A DNA stretch of 64,000 nucleotides from a virus. The translations under genes and the position numbers were made by a program. The notes under the pieces were generated by a model, which did not search any database, was not told the origin of the DNA, and worked only from the letters and a program-made list of their open reading frames with translations. Positions 1-7,993 of this stretch are shown one piece after another (within the stretch, counting starts at the first letter, position 1; every line of letters starts with the position of its first letter). The stretch spans positions 1-64,000 of IMG/VR virus record IMGVR_UViG_3300021962_000041; one strand, 5' to 3'.

Positions 1-668
1 AATCTTGAAAAGTATTGACGGGGAAGTTTGTAGATGGACTGCCAGGTTGTGATAATCACCTGAGAGTCAGTTTCTCTTTCTTTTCCAGCGTATATTTTGT
101 GGCAATATGAACCCACGTCCCACCCATAATCTGCAAAGTCTTTATACATCTGCTCTACAAGGGATGTCGTTGGAACGACTATCAGAGTATTTTGTCCTTT
201 CTCAACGTAATATCTCACAATCGAATATATCATCAAGGACTTTCCAGAAGCAGTTGGAGATATCAACAACTTTCTATTGTGTCTTAAAGCGTCGTATACT
301 CCCTCAACTTGGTACTCACGGGGAGCATACTTACAAATAGAAGTCATATAATCTTTAACTCCTTCTTTTGAAATCATGTCGTTGACTTCGAAAGGAAGAC
401 CGTAGAATTTATTATTAATAAACTCATATGTATATTCGTGGTTCTCACAAAAACGGGTGAGTTTGTCTAGAAGACCAACGTAAATCTCACCAGTCTGTGT
501 ATTAAACAAACGTATTTTTCCGTCCCAGTGTCTGTTGCGAAACTGAGGCATGAATTTTGCTCCAGGCACGTCAAACGTAAATTGATCTGCTAGTTCGTAA
601 TAGACGTGTGGTTCTGCTTTTACCTGAAGATATACCTCATTCTTTTTCGATATAACCAAGTGTGACAT
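1..668 (-). CDS. uvsW: UvsW recombination/repair helicase, N-terminal part (cut by window edge)
   Basis: This reads as an open frame from an ATG to the window edge without a stop, about 222 residues. It matches T4 UvsW, the superfamily 2 helicase that unwinds branched recombination intermediates and shifts T4 from origin-dependent to recombination-dependent replication. The first ~110 residues form the substrate-recognition domain (HWDGKIRLF at about 48-56). A helicase core follows, with a Q-motif-like YAPREYQVEG and Walker A SPTASGKS at 137-144. The motif Ia region (VVPTTSLVEQM) and ITTWQS are also present. The DExH box and C-terminal RecA domain lie outside the window. It is the last gene of the leftward late block, directly after uvsY, and has a NATAAATA promoter 22 bases upstream of its ATG. 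Confidence 0.93.
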   Translation of the reverse strand, partial: MSHLVISKKNEVYLQVKAEPHVYYELADQFTFDVPGAKFMPQFRNRHWDGKIRLFNTQTGEIYVGLLDKLTRFCENHEYTYEFINNKFYGLPFEVNDMISKEGVKDYMTSICKYAPREYQVEGVYDALRHNRKLLISPTASGKSLMIYSIVRYYVEKGQNTLIVVPTTSLVEQMYKDFADYGWDVGSYCHKIYAGKERETDSQVIITTWQSIYKLPRQYFSR

Positions 669-689
669 AAGTTCATATCAATACAAAAA

Positions 690-697
690 TATTTATT
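690..697 (-). promoter_or_regulatory. T4-type late promoter AATAAATA upstream of uvsW
   Basis: The minus strand reads AATAAATA, matching the NATAAATA late-promoter form used by T4-like phages (recognised by gp55/gp33 with the gp45 clamp). It lies about 22 bases upstream of the uvsW ATG and just after the uvsY terminator. Confidence 0.55.
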
Positions 698-702
698 GAC
701 AT

Positions 703-727
703 AAAAAAGGGGGGTCAATTGAACCCC
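703..727 (-). terminator. Rho-independent terminator after uvsY
   Basis: On the minus strand a GGGGT/ACCCC stem around a TCAATTG loop is followed by CC and a T run. The uvsY stop codon lies inside the hairpin. Confidence 0.6.
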
Positions 728-1146
728 GCTTGAAACCGATGCCACTCAATTGCATTCTTGATTTGGTAAGTTCTATTTGAAATTGTTCTGATAACTTCCT
801 CAAGAAACTTAAGCATAATATCATAGTATCTAATTTTAAGATCTATTTTATTCAGTCTCTCATCGGCATCCATATGCCTCTGTAAGGCATCTTTATCTCT
901 AACCTTATATGGGAAAGGTTCTTCTTCATAGACCTCTATAGGTGCCTTTCCTGTATAGTAATTGTATCGTTCAAGTTTTACCTTGCTATGTGTTTCTCTT
1001 GCCTTCTCACGTAGCAAGGTAATCGTATTATAGATTGTATAATACTTTGCGTGTAGTTGAGGAATTTTTAAAGATTCATCATGTAAATTATCAGGATCAA
1101 TGACAGAATCTCTCTGCCACATCTCCTGAATTTCATCAAGATTCAT
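715..1146 (-). CDS. uvsY: UvsY recombination mediator
   Basis: This 143-residue protein has the length and layout of T4 UvsY (137 aa). UvsY loads UvsX recombinase onto gp32-coated single-stranded DNA. Visible matches are the MNLDEIQEMW start, the basic YNYYTGKAP segment at about 61-69 (T4 has DYYSGRG) and a C-terminal helix ending in WHRFQAGFN (T4 ends MRAFEAGK). It sits next to uvsW, as in T4. The start codon overlaps the stop of the upstream gene by 4 bases, which suggests coupled translation. Confidence 0.93.
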   Translation of the reverse strand: MNLDEIQEMWQRDSVIDPDNLHDESLKIPQLHAKYYTIYNTITLLREKARETHSKVKLERYNYYTGKAPIEVYEEEPFPYKVRDKDALQRHMDADERLNKIDLKIRYYDIMLKFLEEVIRTISNRTYQIKNAIEWHRFQAGFN

Positions 1147-1688
1147 AAGGGAATTCCGTTTGGATTGACAATATTATAGACAGTATACTTGAAAGTGACC
1201 TCTGCTGTAAAGTACTGGATGTCTGTTATCGTGGAATCAAATTCTAAAGAAGTTAATGAAGTTGGATATAAATCTTGAAATTTTACGTTTGCAATTACGT
1301 TGTAATTTGAATTTAAAATACTTAATGATCCATCACTATATTGCTCATTTAAATCTCTAAGACCATCCCGATTTGTAACTTGCTCTTTAAATTGTGCTGG
1401 AGTTTCTGGAAATCCTAGTCCAGTCAACCAATTATGAATTGCCATATAGTTTTCAAGATTTTCATCAACAAGAAATCTTAGACTAAAATCACCATAAGTC
1501 AATTTCTCTCCAGGAATATCAATATTTTTCAAATACGTTGTTTGAATTGCTGTACCAAGAACAATTTCTGGTATCCTGGTGGAATTGCAGAAAAATGAAA
1601 CCTTAGGATATTTTACTAAACTAAATTTAAATCCTACAGGAGATAAAAAATTTCTATTTTGTATTTGATTGCTAAATGCTGATGCCAT
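1143..1688 (-). CDS. Tail-tube-fold virion protein (gp19-like)
   Basis: A 181-residue protein whose shape follows the T4-type tail-tube fold. It starts with a GFKFSLVKYPKV strand. A paired-strand region (LTYGDFSLRFLVDENLENYM) and a helix with HNWLTGLG follow, and it ends with TSLEFDSTITDIQYFTAEV, which parallels the LQLDWDSNNEIQTFEVTL end of T4 gp19. It is distinct from the real gp19 at 7.4-8.0 kb. A second tube-fold protein next to uvsY may be a tube terminator or initiator, but which one cannot be told from sequence alone. It is tightly packed between uvsY and the small capsid-targeted protein. Confidence 0.6.
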   Translation of the reverse strand: MASAFSNQIQNRNFLSPVGFKFSLVKYPKVSFFCNSTRIPEIVLGTAIQTTYLKNIDIPGEKLTYGDFSLRFLVDENLENYMAIHNWLTGLGFPETPAQFKEQVTNRDGLRDLNEQYSDGSLSILNSNYNVIANVKFQDLYPTSLTSLEFDSTITDIQYFTAEVTFKYTVYNIVNPNGIPL

Positions 1689-1692
1689 TAGA

Positions 1693-1866
1693 TCACTTTA
1701 ATTGTTGAACTGTTTGCAAACTAAACTTAATTGGTGGTAATTTTTTACCTCCTCCAGATCTAGATGCATTTAATGCGGCTTGAGATTTTTGATCTAAAGG
1801 AATTGTCTGACGAGCATTAACGGGGTGATATTCTGCTTCTGAAATGAACTCTTTAAAGGTTTTCAT
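1693..1866 (-). CDS. Small protein with capsid-targeting-like N-terminus
   Basis: This 57-residue protein starts at the ATG of MKTFKEFISEA, which closely resembles the capsid targeting sequence of T4 internal proteins (MKTYQEFIAEA in IPIII). In T4 that peptide carries a protein into the prohead and is then removed by gp21 protease after an (I/L)xE site; FISE|A fits that rule here. The rest (EYHPVNARQTIPLDQ, then a basic SRSGGGKKLPPIKF) is small and basic, as in T4 internal proteins. An in-frame extension 24 residues upstream exists, but it would read back through the gp23 terminator, so the internal ATG is preferred. It lies directly downstream of gp23. Function is inferred from the N-terminus only. 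Confidence 0.6.
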   Translation of the reverse strand: MKTFKEFISEAEYHPVNARQTIPLDQKSQAALNASRSGGGKKLPPIKFSLQTVQQLK

Positions 1867-1884
1867 TTTTTTATTTCTATTTAG

Positions 1885-1912
1885 ATAAAAAAAGAGGGTC
1901 CGAAGACCCTCT
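1885..1912 (-). terminator. Rho-independent terminator after the major capsid gene
   Basis: The minus strand has an 8-bp perfect stem (AGAGGGTC/GACCCTCT) closed by a TTCG tetraloop and followed by seven T's. This is the clearest intrinsic terminator in the window and closes the highly expressed gp23 transcript. Confidence 0.85.
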
Positions 1913-1934
1913 GGTATGGAATTGTGATCCGTGA

Positions 1935-3326
1935 TCACATGAGGTTTGCAACCTTGACTCTTCTGTAGTAAACGTTTGAGTTTCTCTCCAGAACACCAGG
2001 ATTGGTGAGGGTAGCACCTTTTGCGAATGGGTTGGCAACAATTCCATAACGGGTCTTGAAGCCAATTTTTGGCTGGAAGGTGTTCTCGCCAACGGCACGT
2101 ACCATCTGTAGAGGTACATATGGGCAGTAGAAGATACCAGCGTCATAAGGTGAAGAACCCTTATAACCAACAACGTAGTACTGGTTAGCAGATACGTTAG
2201 CAGCGTATGGATCGATGTATACGCGGAACTTACCAGCAAGAACACCAGCGAAGGTGTTACCAGTGTCATCAACGTTCAGGTTAGCATTGAGTGCAGGGGT
2301 GTAATCGAGGACGCCAGCCATGGTCAGTGCTGAAGCAACGTCTGCTGAGCACATGATCATGTTGCCCTTCCCTCTACGAGTTCTTTGTGCGATTGCGTTA
2401 GCATCGCGCTCGATTTGGAAGATAAGACCCTTGAACTTCTCAACTGACCAACGACCATTGGAGTCAACGTCGAGGTCGAAGGTACCTGCGGTTGCGGTAT
2501 TGACGGTAGCGCCAGTTTCTGCAACGTTATAGATGGTACGAATAACTTCGCGGTTGATTTCAGCAAGAATCTCGCTTGAAAGAATGTTAGCGAGTTCTGC
2601 TTCTGCATTCAGACCATGAATTGCCTTCAGGTCTTGTGCAAGCTCGAGTGAGTACTCGGCTTTCAGAGCTCTTGACTTAGCAGTAACGGTGACTTTCTCG
2701 ATTGAGAATGCCATCTCGTTGAATGCACCACCAGTTTGGGTGCCGAGGTCTTCTGCGTCATCGGTACGCATACCCTGACCTACGTTGTAGGTAGTGCCGG
2801 TTGCGCTAGCGATTGGGTTGAGTAGACCAGGATTGGTTCCTTGCTGAGCAGTAGTACCAAGACCAACCGAAGAATCGGTGAATCCATCGGTAAGACCCAG
2901 AGCAGCATTCTGACCAGAGAATGCGGTATTTGCTTCATCATAGAATGCTTCAGCACCAGACTGATTGGTGTAGCGTGAACGCATTGCAAAGATGAGTCCA
3001 GTAGGTCCGTTCATTGGCTGAACGCCTGCGAGGTCATAAGCGACCAGGTTAGGCATTGCACGACGGATGAGGCTGATTAGAACAGGGTCGAAACCAGCGA
3101 CAGGTGATCCAGCATTTGCACTGAAACCAGGGGTTCCAGTTGTTTGAGTATTTACGGTTGGAGCTTCGTATAGAAACTCACGCTCTTCACGAAGAGCTCT
3201 TTCTTGGTTCTCCAGGAGAACGGCAGTTACCATTCTACGATGTGAATCTTTGATTGGATCAAGACCTTCGTAGTCTAGGAGGGGTGCCCACTTCTCCTGC
3301 AGATGTTCTTGGTTGAACATTTGCAT
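1935..3326 (-). CDS. gp23: Major capsid protein gp23
   Basis: 463 residues, the usual length for cyanophage gp23 (T4 521). It forms the hexameric head lattice after gp21 cleavage. Diagnostic features are the N-terminal helix EKWAPLLDYEGLDPIKDS (T4 has NKWKPLLEGEG), LLENQERALREEREFLYEA, whose LYE|A fits the gp21 (I/L)xE cleavage rule, and the core ending TRYGIVANPF. The start at MQMFNQ is backed by a GAGGT ribosome site 9 bases upstream; a second ATG two codons later is possible. It is preceded by scaffold and protease genes and followed by a strong terminator. Its codon use is richer in G/C-ending codons than the flanking tail genes, as expected for the most abundant virion protein. Confidence 0.97.
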   Translation of the reverse strand: MQMFNQEHLQEKWAPLLDYEGLDPIKDSHRRMVTAVLLENQERALREEREFLYEAPTVNTQTTGTPGFSANAGSPVAGFDPVLISLIRRAMPNLVAYDLAGVQPMNGPTGLIFAMRSRYTNQSGAEAFYDEANTAFSGQNAALGLTDGFTDSSVGLGTTAQQGTNPGLLNPIASATGTTYNVGQGMRTDDAEDLGTQTGGAFNEMAFSIEKVTVTAKSRALKAEYSLELAQDLKAIHGLNAEAELANILSSEILAEINREVIRTIYNVAETGATVNTATAGTFDLDVDSNGRWSVEKFKGLIFQIERDANAIAQRTRRGKGNMIMCSADVASALTMAGVLDYTPALNANLNVDDTGNTFAGVLAGKFRVYIDPYAANVSANQYYVVGYKGSSPYDAGIFYCPYVPLQMVRAVGENTFQPKIGFKTRYGIVANPFAKGATLTNPGVLERNSNVYYRRVKVANLM

Positions 3327-3374
3327 TGTACTTTACCTCTTTGGAAAATTTAGTTTGAACTTATAATCTAAAAA

Positions 3375-4538
3375 TCACTTTTTAGAAACTCTATTCAGAG
3401 TCTGAAGATATGATTCCATCAGACCAGAAACTGGTGCCGATTGCTCAGTTGTCTCTTCAGAAATTGACTCTGAATGATCTCTTTGAGTACCAGTTTTTGA
3501 TGGGAAATATGATTCCCTCAATGTTACTAGCTTCTCACGATAGTCTGCCTCACTTTCAAACTCAACATTTTCGGCAAGAGAAGCGAGTTTGTCCTTCTGA
3601 GAAAGTGCAAGACCCTCAGTGACTTCTGCAAAGATTACATCAGCAACTGACTCGGCTAATCTCCTATTAAGAGCAACATTTCTTTGAATTTGCTCGTTGA
3701 GTTTTTCTTCCATTTCATCAAGTTTATCTACCATGCTCTCGATTACATCATATCTATCTTCAGGGATTGTTACATAATGATCTTCAAAAAGACCCTTCAT
3801 TCCTTGTAGGAATGATTCTGTCATTTCAGTCTTAAGACCGTGCTCAACTGCGAGTTCGTTCTCTTGAATCCACTCGTCAGCAACATACTCAAGATAAGCA
3901 TCTAGTCTGCTGGTTAACTCTTCTCTAATTGATGCAACTTGCTCAACTAGAGACTCTTCGTATGAAGATTGAAGTTGCTCTTTGATTTCAGCAACTCTTG
4001 TTTTAATTGCTGCTTCAAAGATGGTGCGTGCTTTCTCTTGGAATTCCTCGGAAAGCTCTTCACCTTCAAGAAGGGCATTGACATCTTCTTCGATGTCAAA
4101 CTCTTCTTTCACTTCATCTTCATCTTCCTCTTCTTCTTTCTTGGCTTTTTTCTTGCCTTTTCCTTCTTCTTCCTCGTCTTCGTCGGCAGCTTCAGCAACT
4201 ACCTCTTCACCTTCCTCTAGCTCTTCTTCGTCAACAAGATCCTCTTCTTCGTCAGTCTCTTCCTTGACTGCACCAGAGGCAAGTTTTGCCATAGGATCTG
4301 CAGATTTTGCACCCTTGTTAACTACACTCTTGACTTGAGAAAGAGTTTTGCCAGGTGTGCCAAGTTTCGCTGAGTCATCAGTTGACTTGTAATTTTCTGG
4401 AGTAGGGCCGCCTAAATCTTCCCAACCACCACTTTGACCATCAGGAATACCTGTGGTTAGTTTGTGCATTGGTTCGGCAGATGCAGCTCCTTTGGTTACT
4501 ACGTTTTCCATTTCTTGTAAATTTCTACCAACGGACAT
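3375..4538 (-). CDS. gp22: Prohead core scaffolding protein gp22
   Basis: 387 residues. It forms the internal scaffold around which gp23 assembles and is later digested by gp21. Two copies of an N-terminal module are seen (MENVVTKGAASAEPMHKL near 10-27 and KSVVNKGAKSADPMAKL near 69-85). A very acidic Glu/Asp stretch with a Lys patch follows (about 93-150), then a long helical coiled-coil C-terminal half that resembles T4 gp22. The protein ends in basic RVSKK. It has its own TATAAATA late promoter and sits between gp21 and gp23 as in T4. The acidic repeats create long spurious frames on the opposite strand. Confidence 0.93.
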   Translation of the reverse strand: MSVGRNLQEMENVVTKGAASAEPMHKLTTGIPDGQSGGWEDLGGPTPENYKSTDDSAKLGTPGKTLSQVKSVVNKGAKSADPMAKLASGAVKEETDEEEDLVDEEELEEGEEVVAEAADEDEEEEGKGKKKAKKEEEEDEDEVKEEFDIEEDVNALLEGEELSEEFQEKARTIFEAAIKTRVAEIKEQLQSSYEESLVEQVASIREELTSRLDAYLEYVADEWIQENELAVEHGLKTEMTESFLQGMKGLFEDHYVTIPEDRYDVIESMVDKLDEMEEKLNEQIQRNVALNRRLAESVADVIFAEVTEGLALSQKDKLASLAENVEFESEADYREKLVTLRESYFPSKTGTQRDHSESISEETTEQSAPVSGLMESYLQTLNRVSKK

Positions 4539-4568
4539 TTGTTTAGATATTTAGATATAATCTATATT

Positions 4569-4576
4569 TATTTATA
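4569..4576 (-). promoter_or_regulatory. T4-type late promoter TATAAATA upstream of gp22
   Basis: A perfect TATAAATA on the minus strand, about 30 bases upstream of the gp22 ATG and just past the gp21 stop codon in plus-strand order. It matches the T4 late consensus exactly. Confidence 0.7.
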
Positions 4577-4578
4577 AA

Positions 4579-5229
4579 TTATAGATTTGAGATAAAATCG
4601 TTGAACAACTGAAGTTTATGCTCTTCTAATCTTTTCTGATCAACAAGAGTGTTAATTCTTCTTTGAGTTTGTTCTGCAATCTTCTCACGAAGAATGCCAC
4701 CTTCCCAAACCCACTCTTTACCTTCCATAATTCCCTGAACGAATGCATCAGGTGCGGAAGGATCTGCTACAATATCTGCAGCAGTTGCTAACATAAAGTC
4801 TTCACCAACAATTTTATGACCTTCATTGGTCATCTTGAGTGAACCAACACCACGGGAAGAAACCCCAAGAGTAACACCTTCTTTAATCAGAGATTCTGCA
4901 ATTTTGCCCATTGGAGTGGATAAAATTTGTGCTTTGCCAATAAAATTATTACCTTCACAAGTAAGAGAAATAATCTTATGTGATACACGATCAAGATTCA
5001 CTGTTGGACCATCGGGGTGACCCAGTTCACCAAGAGCACGACCTTTTTGAATAAAGTTCTCATCATATCTCTTTACCTCACGGGAAAGAGTTTCCATAGG
5101 ATACATTCTACCATTTCTGTTAGTAATGTTTCCTTGAAGGAATACCCCTTCAATATAACATCTCTTAGAAGATCCTTTGCCCTCTACAACAAATTCTACT
5201 TTTTGAATTTCTTCTGTGATGAGTTTCAT
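4579..5229 (-). CDS. gp21: Prohead protease gp21
   Basis: 216 residues, matching T4 gp21 (212 aa), the serine protease that matures the prohead by cutting scaffold and capsid proteins after (I/L)xE. Visible motifs are the NRNGRMYP segment at 37-44, GELGHPDG with the likely catalytic His71, and LGVSSRGVG with the likely nucleophile Ser124 or Ser125. These are typical of the herpesvirus-assemblin-like phage protease fold. It lies between the core protein genes and gp22, the standard T4 order. The ATG is one base past the stop of the upstream 88-residue gene, so translation is probably coupled. Confidence 0.95.
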   Translation of the reverse strand: MKLITEEIQKVEFVVEGKGSSKRCYIEGVFLQGNITNRNGRMYPMETLSREVKRYDENFIQKGRALGELGHPDGPTVNLDRVSHKIISLTCEGNNFIGKAQILSTPMGKIAESLIKEGVTLGVSSRGVGSLKMTNEGHKIVGEDFMLATAADIVADPSAPDAFVQGIMEGKEWVWEGGILREKIAEQTQRRINTLVDQKRLEEHKLQLFNDFISNL

Positions 5230-5230
5230 T

Positions 5231-5497
5231 TTAGTTTGTGAATGCTACTTTATTTGCTCTAATTGCGGTTGTTGACCAAATAACATCAGATGCTGACTTT
5301 GCTAAAAATTCAACAGATCCACCTGGGAGTTCAAAATAATTAGTTGAGGCAGCTCCAACTAGTGTACTTACACCAACTGTTACAATTCCTGCAGTATTAT
5401 TGTATAGTCTAACGCAAGTTGCATCAGTGATACTGGTAGCAGTACCGGCAGATGTTGCAGTATTTACTTGCGTCGCTACGATTTTTGTGATCATCAT
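5231..5497 (-). CDS. Conserved small cyanophage protein between gp67 and gp21
   Basis: 88 residues, beta-rich and Ser/Thr/Ala-rich, with NTATSAGTATSITDATCVRL near the N-terminus and ELPGGSVEFLAKSASDVIW near the end. There is no transmembrane segment. The gp67 stop overlaps two tandem ATG codons (ATGATGA), so it may start at either M1 or M2. T4 has gp68 in this position, but I see no clear similarity to gp68. The location among head genes suggests a head or decoration protein; the function is unknown. Confidence 0.75.
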   Translation of the reverse strand: MMITKIVATQVNTATSAGTATSITDATCVRLYNNTAGIVTVGVSTLVGAASTNYFELPGGSVEFLAKSASDVIWSTTAIRANKVAFTN

Positions 5498-5667
5498 TCT
5501 TCCTCGGATTCTTCTTCAGATTCATTTTCACCAAACATCGTTGATGCCACAACTGGGCGAAGAGAATCAACTTTCTCCGCAGCTTTTGCAAACAAAACTT
5601 CTTTAATACGATCAGAAATATCTGAAGGAGAAGCATCGGTTGCAATCAAATCGATAATATCTTCCAT
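5494..5667 (-). CDS. gp67: Prohead core protein gp67
   Basis: A 57-residue frame that starts with MEDIIDLIATDAS and ends in an all-acidic tail (NESEEESEEE). This is the layout of T4 gp67 (PIP), a minor prohead core protein with a helical N-terminus and acidic C-terminus that is degraded by gp21. Cyanophage gp67 proteins are similarly short. It lies between the portal and protease genes, the same position as in T4, and has a perfect TATAAATA late promoter upstream. Its stop overlaps the next ATG. Confidence 0.85.
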   Translation of the reverse strand: MEDIIDLIATDASPSDISDRIKEVLFAKAAEKVDSLRPVVASTMFGENESEEESEEE

Positions 5668-5692
5668 AAAAAGTTTAATATAGTTATACGAC

Positions 5693-5700
5693 TATTTATA
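5693..5700 (-). promoter_or_regulatory. T4-type late promoter TATAAATA upstream of gp67
   Basis: Perfect TATAAATA on the minus strand, about 26 bases upstream of the gp67 ATG. It overlaps the last codons of the portal gene. Confidence 0.7.
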
Positions 5701-7372
5701 TCTCGGCCTTTTTAGTGTCTTTTTGAACCTGAGCATCTGTTATTCCAGCATCTTTATTCATGTCTGGTTCTTGCGGAATATCCCCCATAAGACCGGAATC
5801 TCCTCCTGCTGGAAGTGGGGCTCCAGTTATTGGATCAACTGCATTTGGATCTGGAATAATTCCATCTTTAATTTCTTTTTTAATTTGATCATCAATTTCA
5901 ATAATTTCAGAATCAGTCTGACGTAACACTTTTCTACGAACGTAATTGACGGAAAAATACTTACCAATGTATGGTTCCATTGTTGCAAGGAGACCTAATC
6001 TATCATTCATCAGTTCACTTTCCTTTAATTCTGCAAACTGATTATCATATAAAAAGTCATATTGAATATGGTCACTAATATACTCCCAATCTTCTGGAGT
6101 AACAATATTCTTGAGAATCAATTGCGTTCTCAACATGTCATTGAAAAGATTTGCAAAACGCTTTCTTAAGCGACCCACAAACTTAGCAAATTTGAGTTCG
6201 TCACGAAGAATTTCAGAAGAACGACCTAGATTAAATCCACCATCAGAAGCAATTCTTGATTCTGGAACTCCAAGTGCTCTATAAAGTTTCTTTTGAAAAT
6301 ACTCAATATCAGCAAGTTCACCAAGGTTTTGACCGCCTGGGAGTGTAGTGATTTCAGTTCCTCTGCCACCTTCACGGCGAGGGAGCCAGAAATCTTCAAG
6401 CATACTCATGAATTTACGATCATCACGAACTTCACCAGTATTTGCATCATAAACCAGTTTGTTTCTGTAACGACTCATTACCTCTCTAAGGTATTGCTCC
6501 GCTTTTACCTTAGGTAGATTGCCCACATCGATGTAGAAAATTCTACGTTCTGGAGCACGGGACAATCTGTAAATTACAAGAGAGTCCTCAATCATTCTCA
6601 GCTGATTGAGTGCTTTAATTGCTTTATGGAGATATGAAAGAACTGTTCCTTTGTTTCTGTCAATCAATCCAGAACTGCAATATGCAATGGAATCTTTTGC
6701 AATTTTTATCGAATTTTTACTACTAGAACCACCAGCAATCATTCCAACTGGATAGCTTGGGGTTGGAGTGTATAAAAAGTATTCTTCAATCTCTGGTTGA
6801 TATATTGATTTTGGATCTCTTGCATAATCTAAAGAACTTCCGAGAGGCATTTTATTTTGCTTCTTTTCTTGCCTGACATACTTGATCTTCATAGGATCAA
6901 TGTATCTCAATTCTTTAATTCCTTCTTCTGGTTTATTAACGTCTATAACCTTTAGATAATAAAGACGACCATCAACATACCAATTTCTAAACATTTCATG
7001 ACTTTTTTTATCAAAATCTAAAATTTCTTTGATATACTTAAACTCATCTCTAATTTTAGATTTTAATTTATCGCTTGCATTTACATTTGATAATTCAATT
7101 TCTACAGGAGAATCGTAGAGATCACTAACAATTGCTTCGTTTACAACATCTTCAATGGCATTATCACACTCTGGGTGTAATGACATTTCACGATATCTTT
7201 TGATTAAATCGAATTCAGTCCTATAAACCCCTTCAATATCAACATAGGATCCATAAAATCCACTTGCAATATAATTATCAACCCCGTCCTCATTGGTTTG
7301 AGGAACGGGGGACATTACAGATTTAGGATTTTTTTGGGAGTCTTCAATAGAAAATCCAAAAAGTTTTGCCAT
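5696..7372 (-). CDS. gp20: Portal vertex protein gp20
   Basis: 558 residues, close to T4 gp20 (524 aa). It forms the dodecameric portal through which DNA enters and leaves the head and on which the prohead is initiated. Typical stretches are NYIASGFYGSYVDIEGVYRTE, RYREMSLHPECDNAIEDVVNEA, the clip region WYVDGRLYYLKVID, and RLSRAPERRIFYIDVGNLPK, the block used as a marker for cyanophage diversity studies. The C-terminal tail is acidic and proline-rich. A GATAAATA late promoter lies 27 bases upstream. Confidence 0.97.
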   Translation of the reverse strand: MAKLFGFSIEDSQKNPKSVMSPVPQTNEDGVDNYIASGFYGSYVDIEGVYRTEFDLIKRYREMSLHPECDNAIEDVVNEAIVSDLYDSPVEIELSNVNASDKLKSKIRDEFKYIKEILDFDKKSHEMFRNWYVDGRLYYLKVIDVNKPEEGIKELRYIDPMKIKYVRQEKKQNKMPLGSSLDYARDPKSIYQPEIEEYFLYTPTPSYPVGMIAGGSSSKNSIKIAKDSIAYCSSGLIDRNKGTVLSYLHKAIKALNQLRMIEDSLVIYRLSRAPERRIFYIDVGNLPKVKAEQYLREVMSRYRNKLVYDANTGEVRDDRKFMSMLEDFWLPRREGGRGTEITTLPGGQNLGELADIEYFQKKLYRALGVPESRIASDGGFNLGRSSEILRDELKFAKFVGRLRKRFANLFNDMLRTQLILKNIVTPEDWEYISDHIQYDFLYDNQFAELKESELMNDRLGLLATMEPYIGKYFSVNYVRRKVLRQTDSEIIEIDDQIKKEIKDGIIPDPNAVDPITGAPLPAGGDSGLMGDIPQEPDMNKDAGITDAQVQKDTKKAEI

Positions 7373-7399
7373 CTTATAAATTAGAACCGTTTATTCTAC

Positions 7400-7407
7400 T
7401 ATTTATC
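7400..7407 (-). promoter_or_regulatory. T4-type late promoter GATAAATA upstream of gp20
   Basis: The minus strand reads GATAAATAG, a NATAAATA match about 27 bases upstream of the portal gene ATG and overlapping the gp19 stop codon. Confidence 0.55.
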
Positions 7408-7975
7408 AGTTAATATCTGTGCCACCTGCAGCAGGACTATCACCAACAAGTGCTTCCCACCACTGAACTTGGAATTCTACTGTAAATTCCTCAATGGTAT
7501 CTGTGGTGTCATAAGACACATCAATTTGAGAAACATTGGTTGGGAAAATATCGTAGAACTTGTATCTTCTCAATACTGATCCGTCACGATCGAGTTGAGC
7601 AACTTCGGCTGGGGCAACATATGATGTTGGATCTGTTAAACCTTCAGCAGTTTGAACATTATTAATTTGGTTCATCCAGTTCTCAAATGCACTTCTTAAT
7701 TCAAAGTTAGTGTCATTCAGAACTGTAACTGTCCATGTATCAAATGTTCTGTCACCAGCAACTTTAAGAGTTCTACCTCTAAAGTTTACATCGATTGGTG
7801 TAACGTTTGATGCTGGAAGAGCGGCAGACTTAACTAAAAAGTTTGTGATGTCATTGTTAGCACCTGTTGGTCCACCTATTAAAGATGGAAATCCAATGTT
7901 AACTTCAAAGAGATTGCTTCTGGCACCACCGCCTCTTAGTCTAGCTTTAAAATCTGAAATTGTTCTTAATGCCAT
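7406..7975 (-). CDS. gp19: Tail tube protein gp19
   Basis: 189 residues. It is the main tail tube subunit, polymerising on the baseplate inside the sheath. It keeps the signature blocks of T4 gp19: SNLFEVNIGFPSL near the start, VNFRGRTLKVAGDRTFDTW (T4 has MNRKINVAGDRTFDDW), an ENWMNQIN helix, and the end block DIFPTNVSQIDVSYDTTDTI. It follows the sheath gene by 18 bases, as expected. Confidence 0.96.
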   Translation of the reverse strand: MALRTISDFKARLRGGGARSNLFEVNIGFPSLIGGPTGANNDITNFLVKSAALPASNVTPIDVNFRGRTLKVAGDRTFDTWTVTVLNDTNFELRSAFENWMNQINNVQTAEGLTDPTSYVAPAEVAQLDRDGSVLRRYKFYDIFPTNVSQIDVSYDTTDTIEEFTVEFQVQWWEALVGDSPAAGGTDIN

Positions 7976-7993
7976 TGTTAGATACCTCTAAAA

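Noticed and set aside
3969-4338. Ser- and Phe-rich plus-strand frames opposite gp22
   Set aside because: They are the complement of the Glu/Asp-rich scaffold region and have no independent signals.
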